A DNA stretch of 64,000 nucleotides. It comes from Microbacterium sp. oral taxon 186 str. F0373 (lineage in GTDB: Bacteria > Actinomycetota > Actinomycetes > Actinomycetales > Microbacteriaceae). Made by a program: the position numbers and the translations under genes. The notes under the pieces are model-generated. The model saw only the letters and a list, made by a program, of their open reading frames with translations. It was not told where the DNA came from and searched no databases. This document shows, one piece after another, positions 22,405 to 31,682 of this stretch; position 1 is the stretch's first letter, and each line of letters starts with the position of its first letter. Where the stretch lies: positions 1,018,023 through 1,082,022 of the forward strand of contig NZ_KE150457.1 in NCBI RefSeq assembly GCF_000411455.1, in the 5' to 3' direction.

Positions 22405-24183
22405 ATGTACACACCCGAACTCGCCCCGGTCGGCGGGAGCCTCGCGCTCTCCGCTCTCGTGGCCAGCCTCCCGTTCCTCACGGTGTTCCTCGCGCTCGGC
22501 GTGCTGCGCTGGAAGGCGCACTGGGCGGGACTGACCGGACTCGCGGTCGCCGTCCTGGTCGCGGCGCTCGGTTTCCGGATGCCGATCGACCTCGCACTCC
22601 TCGCATCCACGCAGGGTTTCGTCTTCGGGCTGTTCCCGATCATGTGGATCGTGCTCAACGCGATCTGGCTCTATGAGCTGACGGTGCGCAGCGGCCGCTT
22701 CGAGGACCTCCGGCGCGTGATCAACGCCCTCTCCGACGACCCGCGCATCCAAGCCGTCATCATCGCGTTCGGTTTCGGCGGACTGCTCGAAGCGCTCGCC
22801 GGCTTCGGCGCACCGGTCGCCATCACGGGCGTCATGCTCATGGCCGCCGGCTTCTCGCCGATGCGTGCGGCCGTCATCGTGCTGCTGGCCAACACCGCGC
22901 CCGTCGCGTTCGGCGCGGTCGGCACGCCCATCGTCACCGCCGGGGCCCTCACGGGCATCGACTACCGGCACATCGGCGCCATCGTCGGCCACCAGACGCC
23001 CCTGATCGCGGTCTTCGTCCCGCTCATCATCGTGCTGCTCGCCGACGGGTGGCGCGGCATCCGCGAGACCTGGCCCGCGACGGTCGTCTTCGGTGTCGTG
23101 TTCGCGATCGCCCAGTGGGTCAGCGCGACGTGGATCTCGGTGGAGCTCACCGACATCGTCGCCTCGCTCGCCGGCATCCTCGCCGCCGTCATCCTCCTGC
23201 GCTTCTGGCAGCCGCGCGGCACCGAGGCCGCCCGTGAACGTCTGCTCACCACCGCCGCCGTCGACCTGCTCGCCAGCGAGAAGGCGGCCACCGGCAGCAT
23301 CCGCACCCGTCGGGCCGGGTCGCGCGCGGCCCGTGCCGGGTCGGCCACGGGGTCGTCCTCGGCATCCGCGTCGACGGGCACCGCCACCGGCCCCGTTGCG
23401 ACCACCGGCGCCGTCCCGGTATCGGACGTCCCGCTCGACGCGCGGACGGTCTTCCTCGCGACCTTCCCGTACCTGCTCGTCATCGTCGTCTTCTCGCTCG
23501 CCAAGCTCGTCCCCGACCTCAAGGCGGCCCTCGGCGCGACCGACGTGAAGATCCCCTGGCCGGGCCTGAACGGTCACATCCTCACCTCGAGCGGTGCCGC
23601 ATCCGGCGCCACCGTCTACACCCTTCCGTGGCTGTCGTCGGCAGGCAGCCTGCTCGTGATCTGCGGCGTCGTCGTGGCGCTCGTCTACCGCCTGCCGCTG
23701 CGCGAGGCCGCCCGCACCTGGGTCCAGACGCTCGTCAAGCTGCGCTTCTCGCTGCTCACGGTCGGATCGGTGCTGGCCCTCGCCTACCTCATGAACATCT
23801 CCGGACAGACGCTGACGATCGGCGCGTTCATCGCCGGCACCGGAGCCCTGTTCGCCTTCCTCTCGCCGATCCTCGGCTGGTTCGGCACGGCGGTGACCGG
23901 TTCGGACACGAGCGCCAACGCGCTGTTCGCCACGCTGCAGCAGAGCGCCGCGCTCAAGGCCGGCCTCGACCCGGCACTGCTCGTCGCGGCCAACACCTCC
24001 GGCGGTGTCATCGGCAAGATGATCAGCCCGCAGAACCTCGCCATCGCCGCCACCGCCGTGGGCCTGGTCGGCCAAGAGTCGGCGATCCTCCGCCGCGTCA
24101 TCTGGTGGAGCATCGGCATGCTCGCCGCCATGTGTCTGCTCGTCGGTCTGCAGTCCTCCGTCCTCTCGTGGATGCTGCCCTGA
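22405..24183 (+). CDS. lldP: L-lactate permease
   Basis: A 592-residue transporter of the LctP family with about 13 membrane helices. Recognisable family segments are IMWIVLNAIWLYELTVRSGR, GFGGLLEALAGFGAPVAITG and NTSGGVIGKMISPQNLAIAA. An insertion of about 60 residues rich in Ala, Arg, Ser and Thr (residues 275-345) forms a cytoplasmic loop not present in the E. coli protein. ATG at 22405 follows AAAAGAGA. It is first in the lactate operon, 48 bases before lldD. Confidence 0.92.
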   Translation: MYTPELAPVGGSLALSALVASLPFLTVFLALGVLRWKAHWAGLTGLAVAVLVAALGFRMPIDLALLASTQGFVFGLFPIMWIVLNAIWLYELTVRSGRFEDLRRVINALSDDPRIQAVIIAFGFGGLLEALAGFGAPVAITGVMLMAAGFSPMRAAVIVLLANTAPVAFGAVGTPIVTAGALTGIDYRHIGAIVGHQTPLIAVFVPLIIVLLADGWRGIRETWPATVVFGVVFAIAQWVSATWISVELTDIVASLAGILAAVILLRFWQPRGTEAARERLLTTAAVDLLASEKAATGSIRTRRAGSRAARAGSATGSSSASASTGTATGPVATTGAVPVSDVPLDARTVFLATFPYLLVIVVFSLAKLVPDLKAALGATDVKIPWPGLNGHILTSSGAASGATVYTLPWLSSAGSLLVICGVVVALVYRLPLREAARTWVQTLVKLRFSLLTVGSVLALAYLMNISGQTLTIGAFIAGTGALFAFLSPILGWFGTAVTGSDTSANALFATLQQSAALKAGLDPALLVAANTSGGVIGKMISPQNLAIAATAVGLVGQESAILRRVIWWSIGMLAAMCLLVGLQSSVLSWMLP

Positions 24184-24231
24184 TCCGGCCCGCGTCAACA
24201 CACACCGTCGTCCCCACCTGAAAGGCACGCC

Positions 24232-25503
24232 ATGTCACCCGTGAAGCGTCAGCTGCCCAAGCCCGCCGAGCTCCTGGAGCTCATGCAGTTCAAGAAGCCC
24301 GAGCTCGACGGCCGCAAGCGTCGTCTCGAGGGCGCCCTCACGATCGCCGACCTGCGCACGATCGCCAAGCGTCGTACGCCGAAGGCCGCCTTCGACTACA
24401 CCGACGGCGCCGCCGAGGGCGAGCTGTCGCTGGCGCGCGCCCGCCAGGCGTTCCAGGACGTCGAGTTCCACCCCGACATCCTGCGCCCCGCCGCCGAGGT
24501 CGACATGTCGACGGAGATCCTCGGTGGCCCCTCGGCGCTGCCCTTCGGCATCGCGCCCACCGGCTTCACCCGGCTGATGCAGACCGAGGGCGAGACGGCG
24601 GGGGCGGGAGCCGCCGGTGCCGCCGGCATCCCGTTCACCCTCTCGACGCTCGGCACGACCTCGATCGAAGACGTGAAGGCCGCCAACCCGCACGGGCGCA
24701 ACTGGTTCCAGCTGTACGTCATGCGCGACCGCGAGATCTCGTACGCTCTCGTCCGCCGGGCGGCGGCCGCGGGCTTCGACACGCTGCAGTTCACGGTCGA
24801 CACCCCCGTCGCGGGCGCGCGCCTGCGCGACAAGCGCAACGGCTTCTCGATCCCGCCGCAGCTGACCGTCGGCACCATCATCAACGCGATCCCCCGGCCG
24901 TGGTGGTGGATCGACTTCCTCACCACCCCCAAGCTCGAGTTCGCGTCGCTGTCGACGACCGGCGGCACGGTGGGCGAGCTGCTGAACTCCGCGATGGACC
25001 CGACGATCAGCTACGACGACCTCGACGTCATCCGCGGCCTCTGGCCCGGCAAGATCGTCGTGAAGGGCGTGCAGAACGTCGAGGACTCCAAGCGCCTCAT
25101 CGATCGCGGCGTCGACGGCATCATCCTGTCCAACCACGGCGGGCGTCAGCTCGACCGCGCCCCGATTCCGTTCCACCTGCTGCCGGAGGTCGTGCGCGAA
25201 GTCGGCAAGGATGCCACGGTCATGATCGACACCGGCATCATGAACGGCGCCGACATCGTCGCCGCGGTCGCGCTCGGCGCGAAGTTCACGCTCATCGGCC
25301 GCGCCTACCTCTACGGCCTGATGGCGGGCGGACGTCAGGGCGTCGACCGCACGATCGACATCCTCCGCACCGAGATCGAGCGCACCATGAAGCTCCTGGG
25401 CGTGTCGACCCTCGCCGAGCTCGAGCCGCGGCACGTGACGCAACTCGAGCGCCTCGTGCCGCGGGCCTCGAACGGGGGCGTGCTGACCTCGGCATCCCGT
25501 TGA
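24232..25503 (+). CDS. lldD: FMN-dependent L-lactate dehydrogenase (alpha-hydroxy acid oxidase family)
   Basis: A 423-residue enzyme of the FMN-linked alpha-hydroxy acid dehydrogenase family. Visible elements are [12 protein letters not shown] near the N-terminus, [34 protein letters not shown], the Lys strand IVVKGVQ, and the catalytic-base motif [10 protein letters not shown], then [13 protein letters not shown] for FMN phosphate. It oxidises L-lactate to pyruvate, passing electrons to the respiratory chain. It follows the permease in one operon, so uptake and oxidation are linked. Confidence 0.93.
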   Translation: MSPVKRQLPKPAELLELMQFKKPELDGRKRRLEGALTIADLRTIAKRRTPKAAFDYTDGAAEGELSLARARQAFQDVEFHPDILRPAAEVDMSTEILGGPSALPFGIAPTGFTRLMQTEGETAGAGAAGAAGIPFTLSTLGTTSIEDVKAANPHGRNWFQLYVMRDREISYALVRRAAAAGFDTLQFTVDTPVAGARLRDKRNGFSIPPQLTVGTIINAIPRPWWWIDFLTTPKLEFASLSTTGGTVGELLNSAMDPTISYDDLDVIRGLWPGKIVVKGVQNVEDSKRLIDRGVDGIILSNHGGRQLDRAPIPFHLLPEVVREVGKDATVMIDTGIMNGADIVAAVALGAKFTLIGRAYLYGLMAGGRQGVDRTIDILRTEIERTMKLLGVSTLAELEPRHVTQLERLVPRASNGGVLTSASR

Positions 25504-25580
25504 CGCGGAGCGACCCGGTGTTGCCCGGCCGTGGGTGGGGGTAGCGTCGGGGGCGCAGCACCGACGCGAAGGAGCGGAAC

Positions 25581-26156
25581 GTGGGCCGGATCATCTTCTC
25601 CATGTCGCACTCCCTCGACGGCTACATCACGGATGCCGAGGGCCGCTTCGACTGGGGCGCGCCCGACGAGCACATCTTCCGTGCCGCCCTCGAGGAGGTG
25701 CGTGGTCTCAGCGCCCACTTCCTGGGCCGGCGCCTTTACGAGACGATGCGGTACTGGGAGGATCCGGAGGTCGCACCCACCCTCGATCCGCTCGAGCGCG
25801 AGTTCGCCGAGGTCTGGAACGAGCTGCCGAAGATCGTCGTCTCGTCGACGCTGGATGCCGCGCCCGGGCAGAACACGACGTTGCTGCAGGGCGATCTCGT
25901 GGAGGAGATCGCGCGCCTGCGCGACGACGACGAGGTCGGGGAGATCGCGATCGGGGGTGCGACACTGGCGGCCGCGGTGGCCGCAGCCGGACTCGTGGAC
26001 GAGTATCGGAGCGTCGTGTACCCGATCCTGCTCGGCGGGGGCACCCCGTTCTATCCGCGGGGCGTCGGTCCGACGAGCCTCGAACTCGTCTCGAGCCACC
26101 GGTGGGCCCGCGGCATCCAGGCGTTGCGCTACCGCGTGGTGCGGCCCCCGCGCTGA
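25581..26156 (+). CDS. Dihydrofolate reductase-like (RibD C-terminal fold) protein
   Basis: A 191-residue protein with the RibD_C/DHFR-like fold: IIFSMSHSLDGYITDAEG at the N-terminus, FLGRRLYETMRYW, IVVSSTLD and EIAIGGATLAAA with the nucleotide loop, and VVYPILLGGGTPFYP. GTG at 25581 has GAAGGAG 8 bases upstream. Such proteins are common in actinobacteria as NADPH-dependent reductases of unknown substrate; true folate reduction is not implied. Confidence 0.85.
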   Translation: MGRIIFSMSHSLDGYITDAEGRFDWGAPDEHIFRAALEEVRGLSAHFLGRRLYETMRYWEDPEVAPTLDPLEREFAEVWNELPKIVVSSTLDAAPGQNTTLLQGDLVEEIARLRDDDEVGEIAIGGATLAAAVAAAGLVDEYRSVVYPILLGGGTPFYPRGVGPTSLELVSSHRWARGIQALRYRVVRPPR

Positions 26157-26221
26157 GCGCGTGCGGTGGGCGGGGGCTTGCAGGCGTGCCGACCGCCGGC
26201 GGGAGCGGCGGCATGCGGCGG

Positions 26222-26311
26222 CGGCATCCGAAGTGCAAGGGATGCCGGGCGACACGCCGGTGCGACGCGCGCCCGGGCGGCGTGTCCCCGCGGCCGCCTT
26301 GCAGTTCGGGC
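26222..26311 (-). repeat. Hairpin repeat family A, copy A1
   Basis: A 90-base sequence identical to copy A2 at 26426-26515. Outer arms are CCGAAGTGCAAGG (26228-26240) and CCTTGCAGTTCGG (26297-26309); inner arms are GACACGCCG (26251-26259) and CGGCGTGTC (26278-26286). The whole unit folds into one long imperfect hairpin. By its asymmetric parts it is oriented opposite to copies A3 and A4. No gene is present in 26157-26596 besides these repeats. Confidence 0.85.
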
Positions 26312-26425
26312 CGGGGTGCTGGGGGAGGTAGCCATGGCCTGGGGTGCCCGCGGGGCGGTGTGGGGTGGCCCGGATCGGCGCGCGGCGCGCCGGGGGCGTG
26401 CGTGCCCGGGCGACGCCCACACCCC

Positions 26426-26515
26426 CGGCATCCGAAGTGCAAGGGATGCCGGGCGACACGCCGGTGCGACGCGCGCCCGGGCGGCGTGTCCCCGCGGCCG
26501 CCTTGCAGTTCGGGC
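26426..26515 (-). repeat. Hairpin repeat family A, copy A2
   Basis: Identical over 90 bases to A1, 204 bases downstream in the same orientation. The exact identity suggests either recent duplication or gene conversion. The spacer between the copies has no coding features. Confidence 0.85.
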
Positions 26516-26596
26516 TATGGGTGGGATGCAGCAGGCGAGCGAAGTCCTGGCCCGGCGGCGGCCGGCGTGCGAGCAGGTCGAAAGTAAGCTCGACGC

Positions 26597-27730
26597 GTGA
26601 GCAGATGGCGGCCGTCCCCCGCGCGATGGACACACCACGCGGCATCCGAGACGCCCCGCTTCTCACCGAGCGTCGAGTCCCGCGCCACCCGCTGGTCGCT
26701 GGGATCCGCGCTCGTTGCCGCCGCCACCACCGTGCTCGTCATGGGCGGGGCGCGGATGCCGCTCGGCGGCGGCGAGTCCGTCGGCAGCCTTGCGGCGCTG
26801 CTCGCGGCGATCGCGGCCGGTCCGGCGTTCGCCGTCTCGTTCGCGCTCGAACGGCGCCGTGGATATCTCGCCTGGCGCAACAGCCTGCCGCGCGCCAAAC
26901 GGGCAACCGATCTGATCGCCCTGTCTGCGGCGATGATGATGCTGGCGGCGTTGGTCGTCGTGGCCGTCGCGGAGCTGTTCCAGCTGGGTTTCCGAGGCCT
27001 CACGATCGACCCGTTCGGTGCCGCGGCGCTGGTCGCCGCCGCCGTCGGCACGATGACCTACGTCGCGTCGGTCTCGGGGGCACGTGTCACCTCCACGGGC
27101 GTGGCCTCGCTCGCCACCCTCGTGCTGTTCATCGGCACGCTGGCGAGCATGGTCAGCGCCTCACAGGGCGATTGGTGGAGGTTCCACTTCTCCGAACTGG
27201 GCAACGAGTCGGGCTACGCCGGCTACCAGTTCAACCTCTCGCTCATCACGACCGGCGCCGTCATCACCGCGCTCGCCAACTTCGTCGCCCACGATCTCGA
27301 GGTCGGACTCCGCGCGCATGTCGAGACCGCGCAGCGGCGTGCACGGCTGTTCGCCTGGCTGCTCGCCGTGATCGGCCTGTGTTTGATGGTGGCCGGGTTC
27401 GTCCCGGACGCCGTCGCTTTCCCTGTGCACGTGGGCGCGGCATCCGGAATGGTCGTCATCTTCGGCGTGCTGGTCGGATGCCTGCTGACTCTCGTTCCCG
27501 GGATCGGCCGCGATATCGCGGTCTTCTCGGTGCTGGTCGTCGCGGGCATCATCGTCGCCGTCGCCCTCTGGGTGCCGATCGACTACTACAACCTCACCGG
27601 GTCGGAGTTCATCATCGCGGGGCTGCTGTTCGCGTGGCTGATGCTGTTCGTCCGCCAGGCGCGTGCGTATGCGGACGCCGCCGCGCCGGCACCTCCCGTT
27701 CCCGCGGCAGCGGCTCCGGCCGCCGCGTGA
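26597..27730 (+). CDS. DUF998-like membrane protein
   Basis: A 377-residue protein with about ten hydrophobic helices. The segments QGDWWRFHFSELGNESG and IGLCLMVAGFVPDAV fit the DUF998 family of unknown function. A proline-alanine tail ends the protein. GTG at 26597 follows the repeat region directly, so the repeat pair may lie in or near its promoter. Confidence 0.7.
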   Translation: MSRWRPSPARWTHHAASETPRFSPSVESRATRWSLGSALVAAATTVLVMGGARMPLGGGESVGSLAALLAAIAAGPAFAVSFALERRRGYLAWRNSLPRAKRATDLIALSAAMMMLAALVVVAVAELFQLGFRGLTIDPFGAAALVAAAVGTMTYVASVSGARVTSTGVASLATLVLFIGTLASMVSASQGDWWRFHFSELGNESGYAGYQFNLSLITTGAVITALANFVAHDLEVGLRAHVETAQRRARLFAWLLAVIGLCLMVAGFVPDAVAFPVHVGAASGMVVIFGVLVGCLLTLVPGIGRDIAVFSVLVVAGIIVAVALWVPIDYYNLTGSEFIIAGLLFAWLMLFVRQARAYADAAAPAPPVPAAAAPAAA

Positions 27731-27773
27731 GCGCGGGTGCACCAACGAGCGTGAAGGGGACGAAAGGGCCGCG

Positions 27774-28817
27774 ATGCGCGCAGTGATGATGGACGCCGTC
27801 GGCGCGCCGTTGGAGGTGCGTGAGGTCGATGACCCGATCGCACCCGCCGGCGGCGTGGTCGTGGAGGTGCGGGCGACCGGACTGTGCCGCAGCGACTGGC
27901 ACGCGTGGGTGGGTCACGACGACATCGCCGTGCCGCACGTTCCGGGCCATGAGCTTGCCGGCGTGATCGTCGAGACCGGCGCGGGCGTCGAGCGTTTCGC
28001 CGTCGGTGACCGGGTGACCGTGCCGTTCGTCTGCGGCTGCGGGGCATGCGGGTGGTGCCGCGCGGGCGACGCGCAGGTGTGCCCCGATCAGCAGCAGCCC
28101 GGGTTCACGCACTGGGGCTCGTTCGCCGAGCGCGTTGCGCTGCACGCGGCCGACACCAACCTCGTGCGCATTCCGGACGACGTCTCCTTCGCCGCCGCGG
28201 CTGCCCTCGGATGCCGCTTCGCGACCGCGTTCCGCGCGCTCACCGGACGCGCACGCGTGCAGCCGGGCGAGTGGGTCGTCGTGGTCGGCGCGGGTGGGGT
28301 GGGACTCAGCGTCGTCATGATCGCCCGCGCGCTCGGTGCTCACGTCGTGGCCGTCGACCGCAACCAGGCCGCGCTGGACGCGGCATCCGCTCTCGGCGCC
28401 GATGCCGTCGTCGTCGCCGACGGGGTGGACGTGCCCGATGCCGTGCGCCGGATCACCGGCGGAGGCGCGCACGTCTCGATCGACGCGGTGGGCGCGGAGC
28501 AGACGGCGGCCGACGCCGTGCTGAGCCTGCGTCGCCGCGGCCGCCACGTGCAGGTCGGGCTGCTTCCGTCGGAGACGGGGTTGTCGGCAATGCCGATGGC
28601 CCGCGTGATCGCGTGGGAACTCGACGTGCTCGGCAGCCACGGCATGGCCGCCGTCGACTATCCGGCGATGCTCGAGCTCATCGCCGAGGGACGCCTGCGT
28701 CCGCAGGAACTCATCGAGCGCACGATCTCGCTCGCCGAGGCCGCGGCGCTACTGCCCACCTTCGACCGTGCCACGCTTGCCGGTATGACGATGATCGATC
28801 CGGGAGTTCTCGCATGA
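27774..28817 (+). CDS. Zinc-dependent alcohol dehydrogenase family protein
   Basis: A 347-residue medium-chain dehydrogenase. Catalytic zinc ligands are in GLCRSDWHAW and PGHELAG; the structural zinc loop is CGCGACGWCRAG followed by QVC. The Rossmann segment VVVVGAGGVGLSVV with later AVDRN suggests NAD as cofactor. Its stop overlaps the next gene by ATGA. Substrate is unknown. Confidence 0.9.
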   Translation: MRAVMMDAVGAPLEVREVDDPIAPAGGVVVEVRATGLCRSDWHAWVGHDDIAVPHVPGHELAGVIVETGAGVERFAVGDRVTVPFVCGCGACGWCRAGDAQVCPDQQQPGFTHWGSFAERVALHAADTNLVRIPDDVSFAAAAALGCRFATAFRALTGRARVQPGEWVVVVGAGGVGLSVVMIARALGAHVVAVDRNQAALDAASALGADAVVVADGVDVPDAVRRITGGGAHVSIDAVGAEQTAADAVLSLRRRGRHVQVGLLPSETGLSAMPMARVIAWELDVLGSHGMAAVDYPAMLELIAEGRLRPQELIERTISLAEAAALLPTFDRATLAGMTMIDPGVLA

Positions 28818-29149
28818 GCGGGACGAAGCGCACCGAGCCGACCTTCCAGCGCAACGCCCTGGCGCCGGCCTTGCTTGCCGCCGCCGTGCTGTTCCTCGCG
28901 CCCGTGCTGCTGACGGCGGGCTGGGGGATCGTGGTGCTCTTCGTCGTCGCGATCCTGGCGCTGATCGTCGGCTGGTTCGCCGTGCAGGCGCGTCAATGGG
29001 TGTGGGCGGCGGTGTTCGCCGTGATCGCGGTGGCCTGGAACCCCGTCATCCCGTTCGGGTTCGACGGCTTGGTCTGGTCGCTCGTGCAGCCGGCCGCCGC
29101 CATCGTGTTCCTCGTCGCGGGCGCGATGATCAAGACCCCGCGGGACTGA
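28814..29149 (+). CDS. Small membrane protein (DUF6804-like)
   Basis: A 111-residue protein with three or four hydrophobic segments, among them ALLAAAVLFLAPVLLTAGWG and VWAAVFAVIAVAWNPVIPF. The form WNPVIPFGFDG resembles DUF6804. Start codon overlaps the dehydrogenase stop (ATGA), so both are on one transcript. Function unknown. Confidence 0.7.
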   Translation: MSGTKRTEPTFQRNALAPALLAAAVLFLAPVLLTAGWGIVVLFVVAILALIVGWFAVQARQWVWAAVFAVIAVAWNPVIPFGFDGLVWSLVQPAAAIVFLVAGAMIKTPRD

Positions 29150-29491
29150 GCGCCTCGGCATCCTGCCGCTGCTGGCGCCGGCCCTCTCGGGTGGAGTTAC
29201 TCCGGCCGTGCGTTCATAACTCCGGAAATCTCGGGCTGTCTGCCGGTTCAGCGCCCCTCCGGGGCTCGCCGTCGCCAAAACTCCGGAGTTGTACACGGAT
29301 AGATTGACGGGTCTCTTGACACCGACCTCGCGTTCCACAAGCGTTGGCACCGCATGACAGGCTCCGGCAACTGGGTCGATCCCGCGAAGCGGCACCTCCA
29401 CGGTCCGGGCGCAGCAGCGTTCGGCGCGGACGCACCGAGCTGAGCTCCCGCGGGACGCGTCCACGTCACCCCCGCGGCGGGGCGGCGCTCG
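29150..29491. repeat. Intergenic region with hairpin repeat family B, copy B1
   Basis: TTCATAACTCCGGA (29213-29226) is partly inverted in TCCGGAGTTGTACA (29282-29295), the same motif as the better copy at 54211-54294. The rest of this 342-base gap between convergent genes has no certain gene. A 29-codon frame, 29354-29443, reads MTGSGNWVDPAKRHLHGPG and could be a small peptide or a remnant; I cannot decide. Confidence 0.5.
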
Positions 29492-30406
29492 TCACGACGG
29501 CTGCGGTGCGTCCTCGCGGGTCACGGCAAGCTTCTCGGCCTCCTGTCGTTGCTGCTCCGCGGCGGTGAACGGCGACGTATCGGGCTCGCCACGATAGCGC
29601 ACCGTCTGCACGACGAAGATCGCGACGCCCAGCAGCACGACGGCGAACGAGGCCCAGATGTTCGCCGGGATGCCGAGGGGCGCATCGCTCGTGGGATCGA
29701 TGCGGATCGCCTCCAGCCAGCTGCGGCCCAGCCCGTACCAGATGAAGTACGACGCGATGCTGCGGCCCCAGCCGAGACGCACTCTGCGCTCGAGGACGAT
29801 GATCAGCGCGGCACCGACGAGGTTCCAGATCATCTCGTAGAGGAACAGCGGATGGAACAGCGTGCCCGGCGCGACGCCGGCGGGGAACATCGGCGCGTCG
29901 GGGGAGATCTCCAGGCCCCACGGGAGGGTCGTCGGCAGCCCGAACAGTTCCTGATTAAAGTAGTTGCCGAGTCGTCCGATGGCCTGCGCGACCAGCAGGG
30001 CCGGCGCGAGCGCGTCGGCGAAGGCGAAGAAGCGGATGCCGGCGCGCCGCGTGGCGATGTAGATGCCGATCGCGCCGCCGATCATCGAGCCGTAGATCGC
30101 GTTGCCGCCGTCCCAGATGGCGACGACCGCCCACGGGTTGTCGCCGGGCGCGAAGTAGTCGCCCATGTGCGTGAGCACGTGGTAGATCCGCGCCGCGATG
30201 ATGCCCAGCGGCACCGTCCACAGCGCGACATCGATCACGGTTCCCGCCGGCACTCCGCGCGCCCGCAGCCGTCGTTCGGTGATGATGACGGCGGCGATGA
30301 TTCCCGCGATGATGCACAGCGCGTAGACGTGGATCGTCAGCGGGCCGATGTGAAAGCTGGACCAGCTGAGGTCGGGGCTCGGGATACTCAGGTGCACGCC
30401 CGACAT
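29492..30406 (-). CDS. lgt: Prolipoprotein diacylglyceryl transferase
   Basis: A 304-residue membrane enzyme that transfers diacylglycerol to the lipobox Cys of prolipoproteins. The Lgt signature GRLGNYFNQELFG is at about residues 155-167, with HPLFLYEMIWN and GRSWLEAIRIDP later. The C-terminal 35 residues are a charged cytoplasmic tail common in actinobacteria. ATG 30406 is chosen because it places the first helix normally; the upstream frame runs into repeat sequence. Confidence 0.95.
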   Translation of the reverse strand: MSGVHLSIPSPDLSWSSFHIGPLTIHVYALCIIAGIIAAVIITERRLRARGVPAGTVIDVALWTVPLGIIAARIYHVLTHMGDYFAPGDNPWAVVAIWDGGNAIYGSMIGGAIGIYIATRRAGIRFFAFADALAPALLVAQAIGRLGNYFNQELFGLPTTLPWGLEISPDAPMFPAGVAPGTLFHPLFLYEMIWNLVGAALIIVLERRVRLGWGRSIASYFIWYGLGRSWLEAIRIDPTSDAPLGIPANIWASFAVVLLGVAIFVVQTVRYRGEPDTSPFTAAEQQRQEAEKLAVTREDAPQPS

Positions 30407-30463
30407 GATATGCCTGCCGGGTATGAGTTGGCCCGGGGTGCTCGGGGTTCCGTTCCGCGGTGA

Positions 30464-30545
30464 CCGAACTGCAAGGCGTCGACCGCAACACGCGGGGTCA
30501 GGCCCGGATGCTGCGGCGTGTCGCTCGGCATCCCTTGCAGTTCGG
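30464..30545 (+). repeat. Hairpin repeat family A, copy A3
   Basis: CCGAACTGCAAGG (30464-30476) and CCTTGCAGTTCGG (30533-30545) are perfect 13-bp arms; inner parts AACACGCGGGGT and GCGGCGTGTCGC match copy A4. It lies just upstream of lgt and just before the truncated GH13 fragment. Confidence 0.8.
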
Positions 30546-30597
30546 GTCGGGAATGGGCGTTCCACTGACGCGCGGGGGGCGCGGGGGGAGCGGCGCG

Positions 30598-31152
30598 ATC
30601 AGTCGGCGCGCGCGGGCGGCGTCGCTGTTCCTGCTCGGGTTGCCGGGGTCGGCGTACCTCTATCAGGGCGAGGAGCTGGGCTTGCACGAGGTGGCGGAGA
30701 TTCCCGCCGACCAGCGGCAGGACCCGACCTTCTTCCGCACCCACCAAGAGCAGTACGGACGTGACGGATGCCGCGTGCCGCTGCCGTGGACCCGCGAGGG
30801 CTCCTCGTTCGGTTTCGGGTCGGGGGGTGCGCACCTGCCGCAGCCGTCGTGGTTCGCGGACGCGTCGGTCGAGGCGGAGGAGGGCGACCCGGCATCCACC
30901 CTCACCCTCTACCGCCGGGCCCTCGCCCTGCGGCACGAGCTGCTCGCGCCGGAGCGACTGGAGTGGGTAGAGACCGGCCGCGACGATGTGCTGCGGTTCC
31001 GCCGCCCGAACGGGTGGGAGGTCGTCACGGTGTTCGGCTCTGCGGCGTTCGTCCTGTCGCTCGCCCCGGGGCAGCGCGTCGTGCTGTCGAGCGCGCCGAT
31101 CGACGGCCACACCGTACCGGGTGAGACGACGGTCTGGATCACGGGGGGCTGA
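30598..31152 (+). pseudogene. C-terminal fragment of a GH13 alpha-glucosidase
   Basis: The frame from about 30598 to TGA at 31150-31152 reads RRARAASLFLLGLPGSAYLY, QGEELGL, DQRQDPTFFRTHQEQYGRDG and CRVPLPWT, then a C-terminal beta domain ending TVWITGG. It is clearly related to the last 180 or so residues of the complete glucosidase at 57717-59399. The catalytic barrel is missing and no start codon or ribosome site fits. Family A hairpins lie on both sides. Confidence 0.85.
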
Positions 31153-31186
31153 TCCGGCTGGTCGCGTTGCGGGTGGGGTCGCGTGG

Positions 31187-31268
31187 CCGAACTGCAAGGG
31201 ATCGCCGTCGACACGCGGGGTGGGTGAGGGATGCCGCGGCGTGTCGCCCGGCATCCCTTGCCGTTCGG
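31187..31268 (+). repeat. Hairpin repeat family A, copy A4
   Basis: CCGAACTGCAAGGGAT (31187-31202) pairs with ATCCCTTGCCGTTCGG (31253-31268) with one mismatch; inner arms CGACACGCGGGG and CGGCGTGTCG are also present. Same orientation as A3. Between here and 31343 a frame ends DPNVVFNWSVALTESGD, which may be another short gene remnant. Confidence 0.8.
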
Positions 31269-31343
31269 GCGGGGACGGCGCGAGCGACCCGAACGTTGTG
31301 TTCAACTGGAGCGTGGCGTTGACCGAGAGCGGCGACTGAGCCG

Positions 31344-31679
31344 ATGAACTCCAGGGCGGGGAGGAGTGCGGCCGCATCGGTTCTTGCCGTCGCGGTCATC
31401 CAGGTCGTCGTTTTCGCGATCACGACCGCGGTCTGGGTCGGGAGCACGGTCTTCGCCGGGGGCGCATGCGCGCCCCGCTGCGACTGGTCGGGCGCCGACC
31501 TCGCGGGCGCCGTCTACTACCTCGTCGCCGTCGTGATGTTTGTCGGCACCGCAGCGGCGGCTCTCTTCGCGTGGCGGACGGAGAGGGATCTCACCTGGGT
31601 TCCGCTCGCCGCCAGCGCGGGCATCGTGGCGGGGCTGCTGATTGCGCTCAGACTCTTCCAGGCGGCGATGGGATCTTAA
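31344..31679 (+). CDS. Small hypothetical membrane protein
   Basis: A 111-residue protein with three hydrophobic helices: SVLAVAVIQVVVFAITTAVW, AVYYLVAVVMFVGTAAAALF and VPLAASAGIVAGLLIALRLF. Between the first two is CAPRCDWSG, with two Cys likely outside the membrane. No family recognised. It is convergent with the TMEM175 gene, 3 bases apart. Confidence 0.6.
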   Translation: MNSRAGRSAAASVLAVAVIQVVVFAITTAVWVGSTVFAGGACAPRCDWSGADLAGAVYYLVAVVMFVGTAAAALFAWRTERDLTWVPLAASAGIVAGLLIALRLFQAAMGS

Positions 31680-31682
31680 GCG

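Noticed and set aside
22363..24228. A 621-codon minus-strand frame opposite lldP
   Set aside because: Antisense shadow of a clear transporter gene; no motif and highly charged composition.
26222..26515. The two 90-base direct repeats considered as a CRISPR array
   Set aside because: Only two units, each self-complementary over its whole length, with a 114-base spacer and no cas genes. They are hairpin repeats of a dispersed family.
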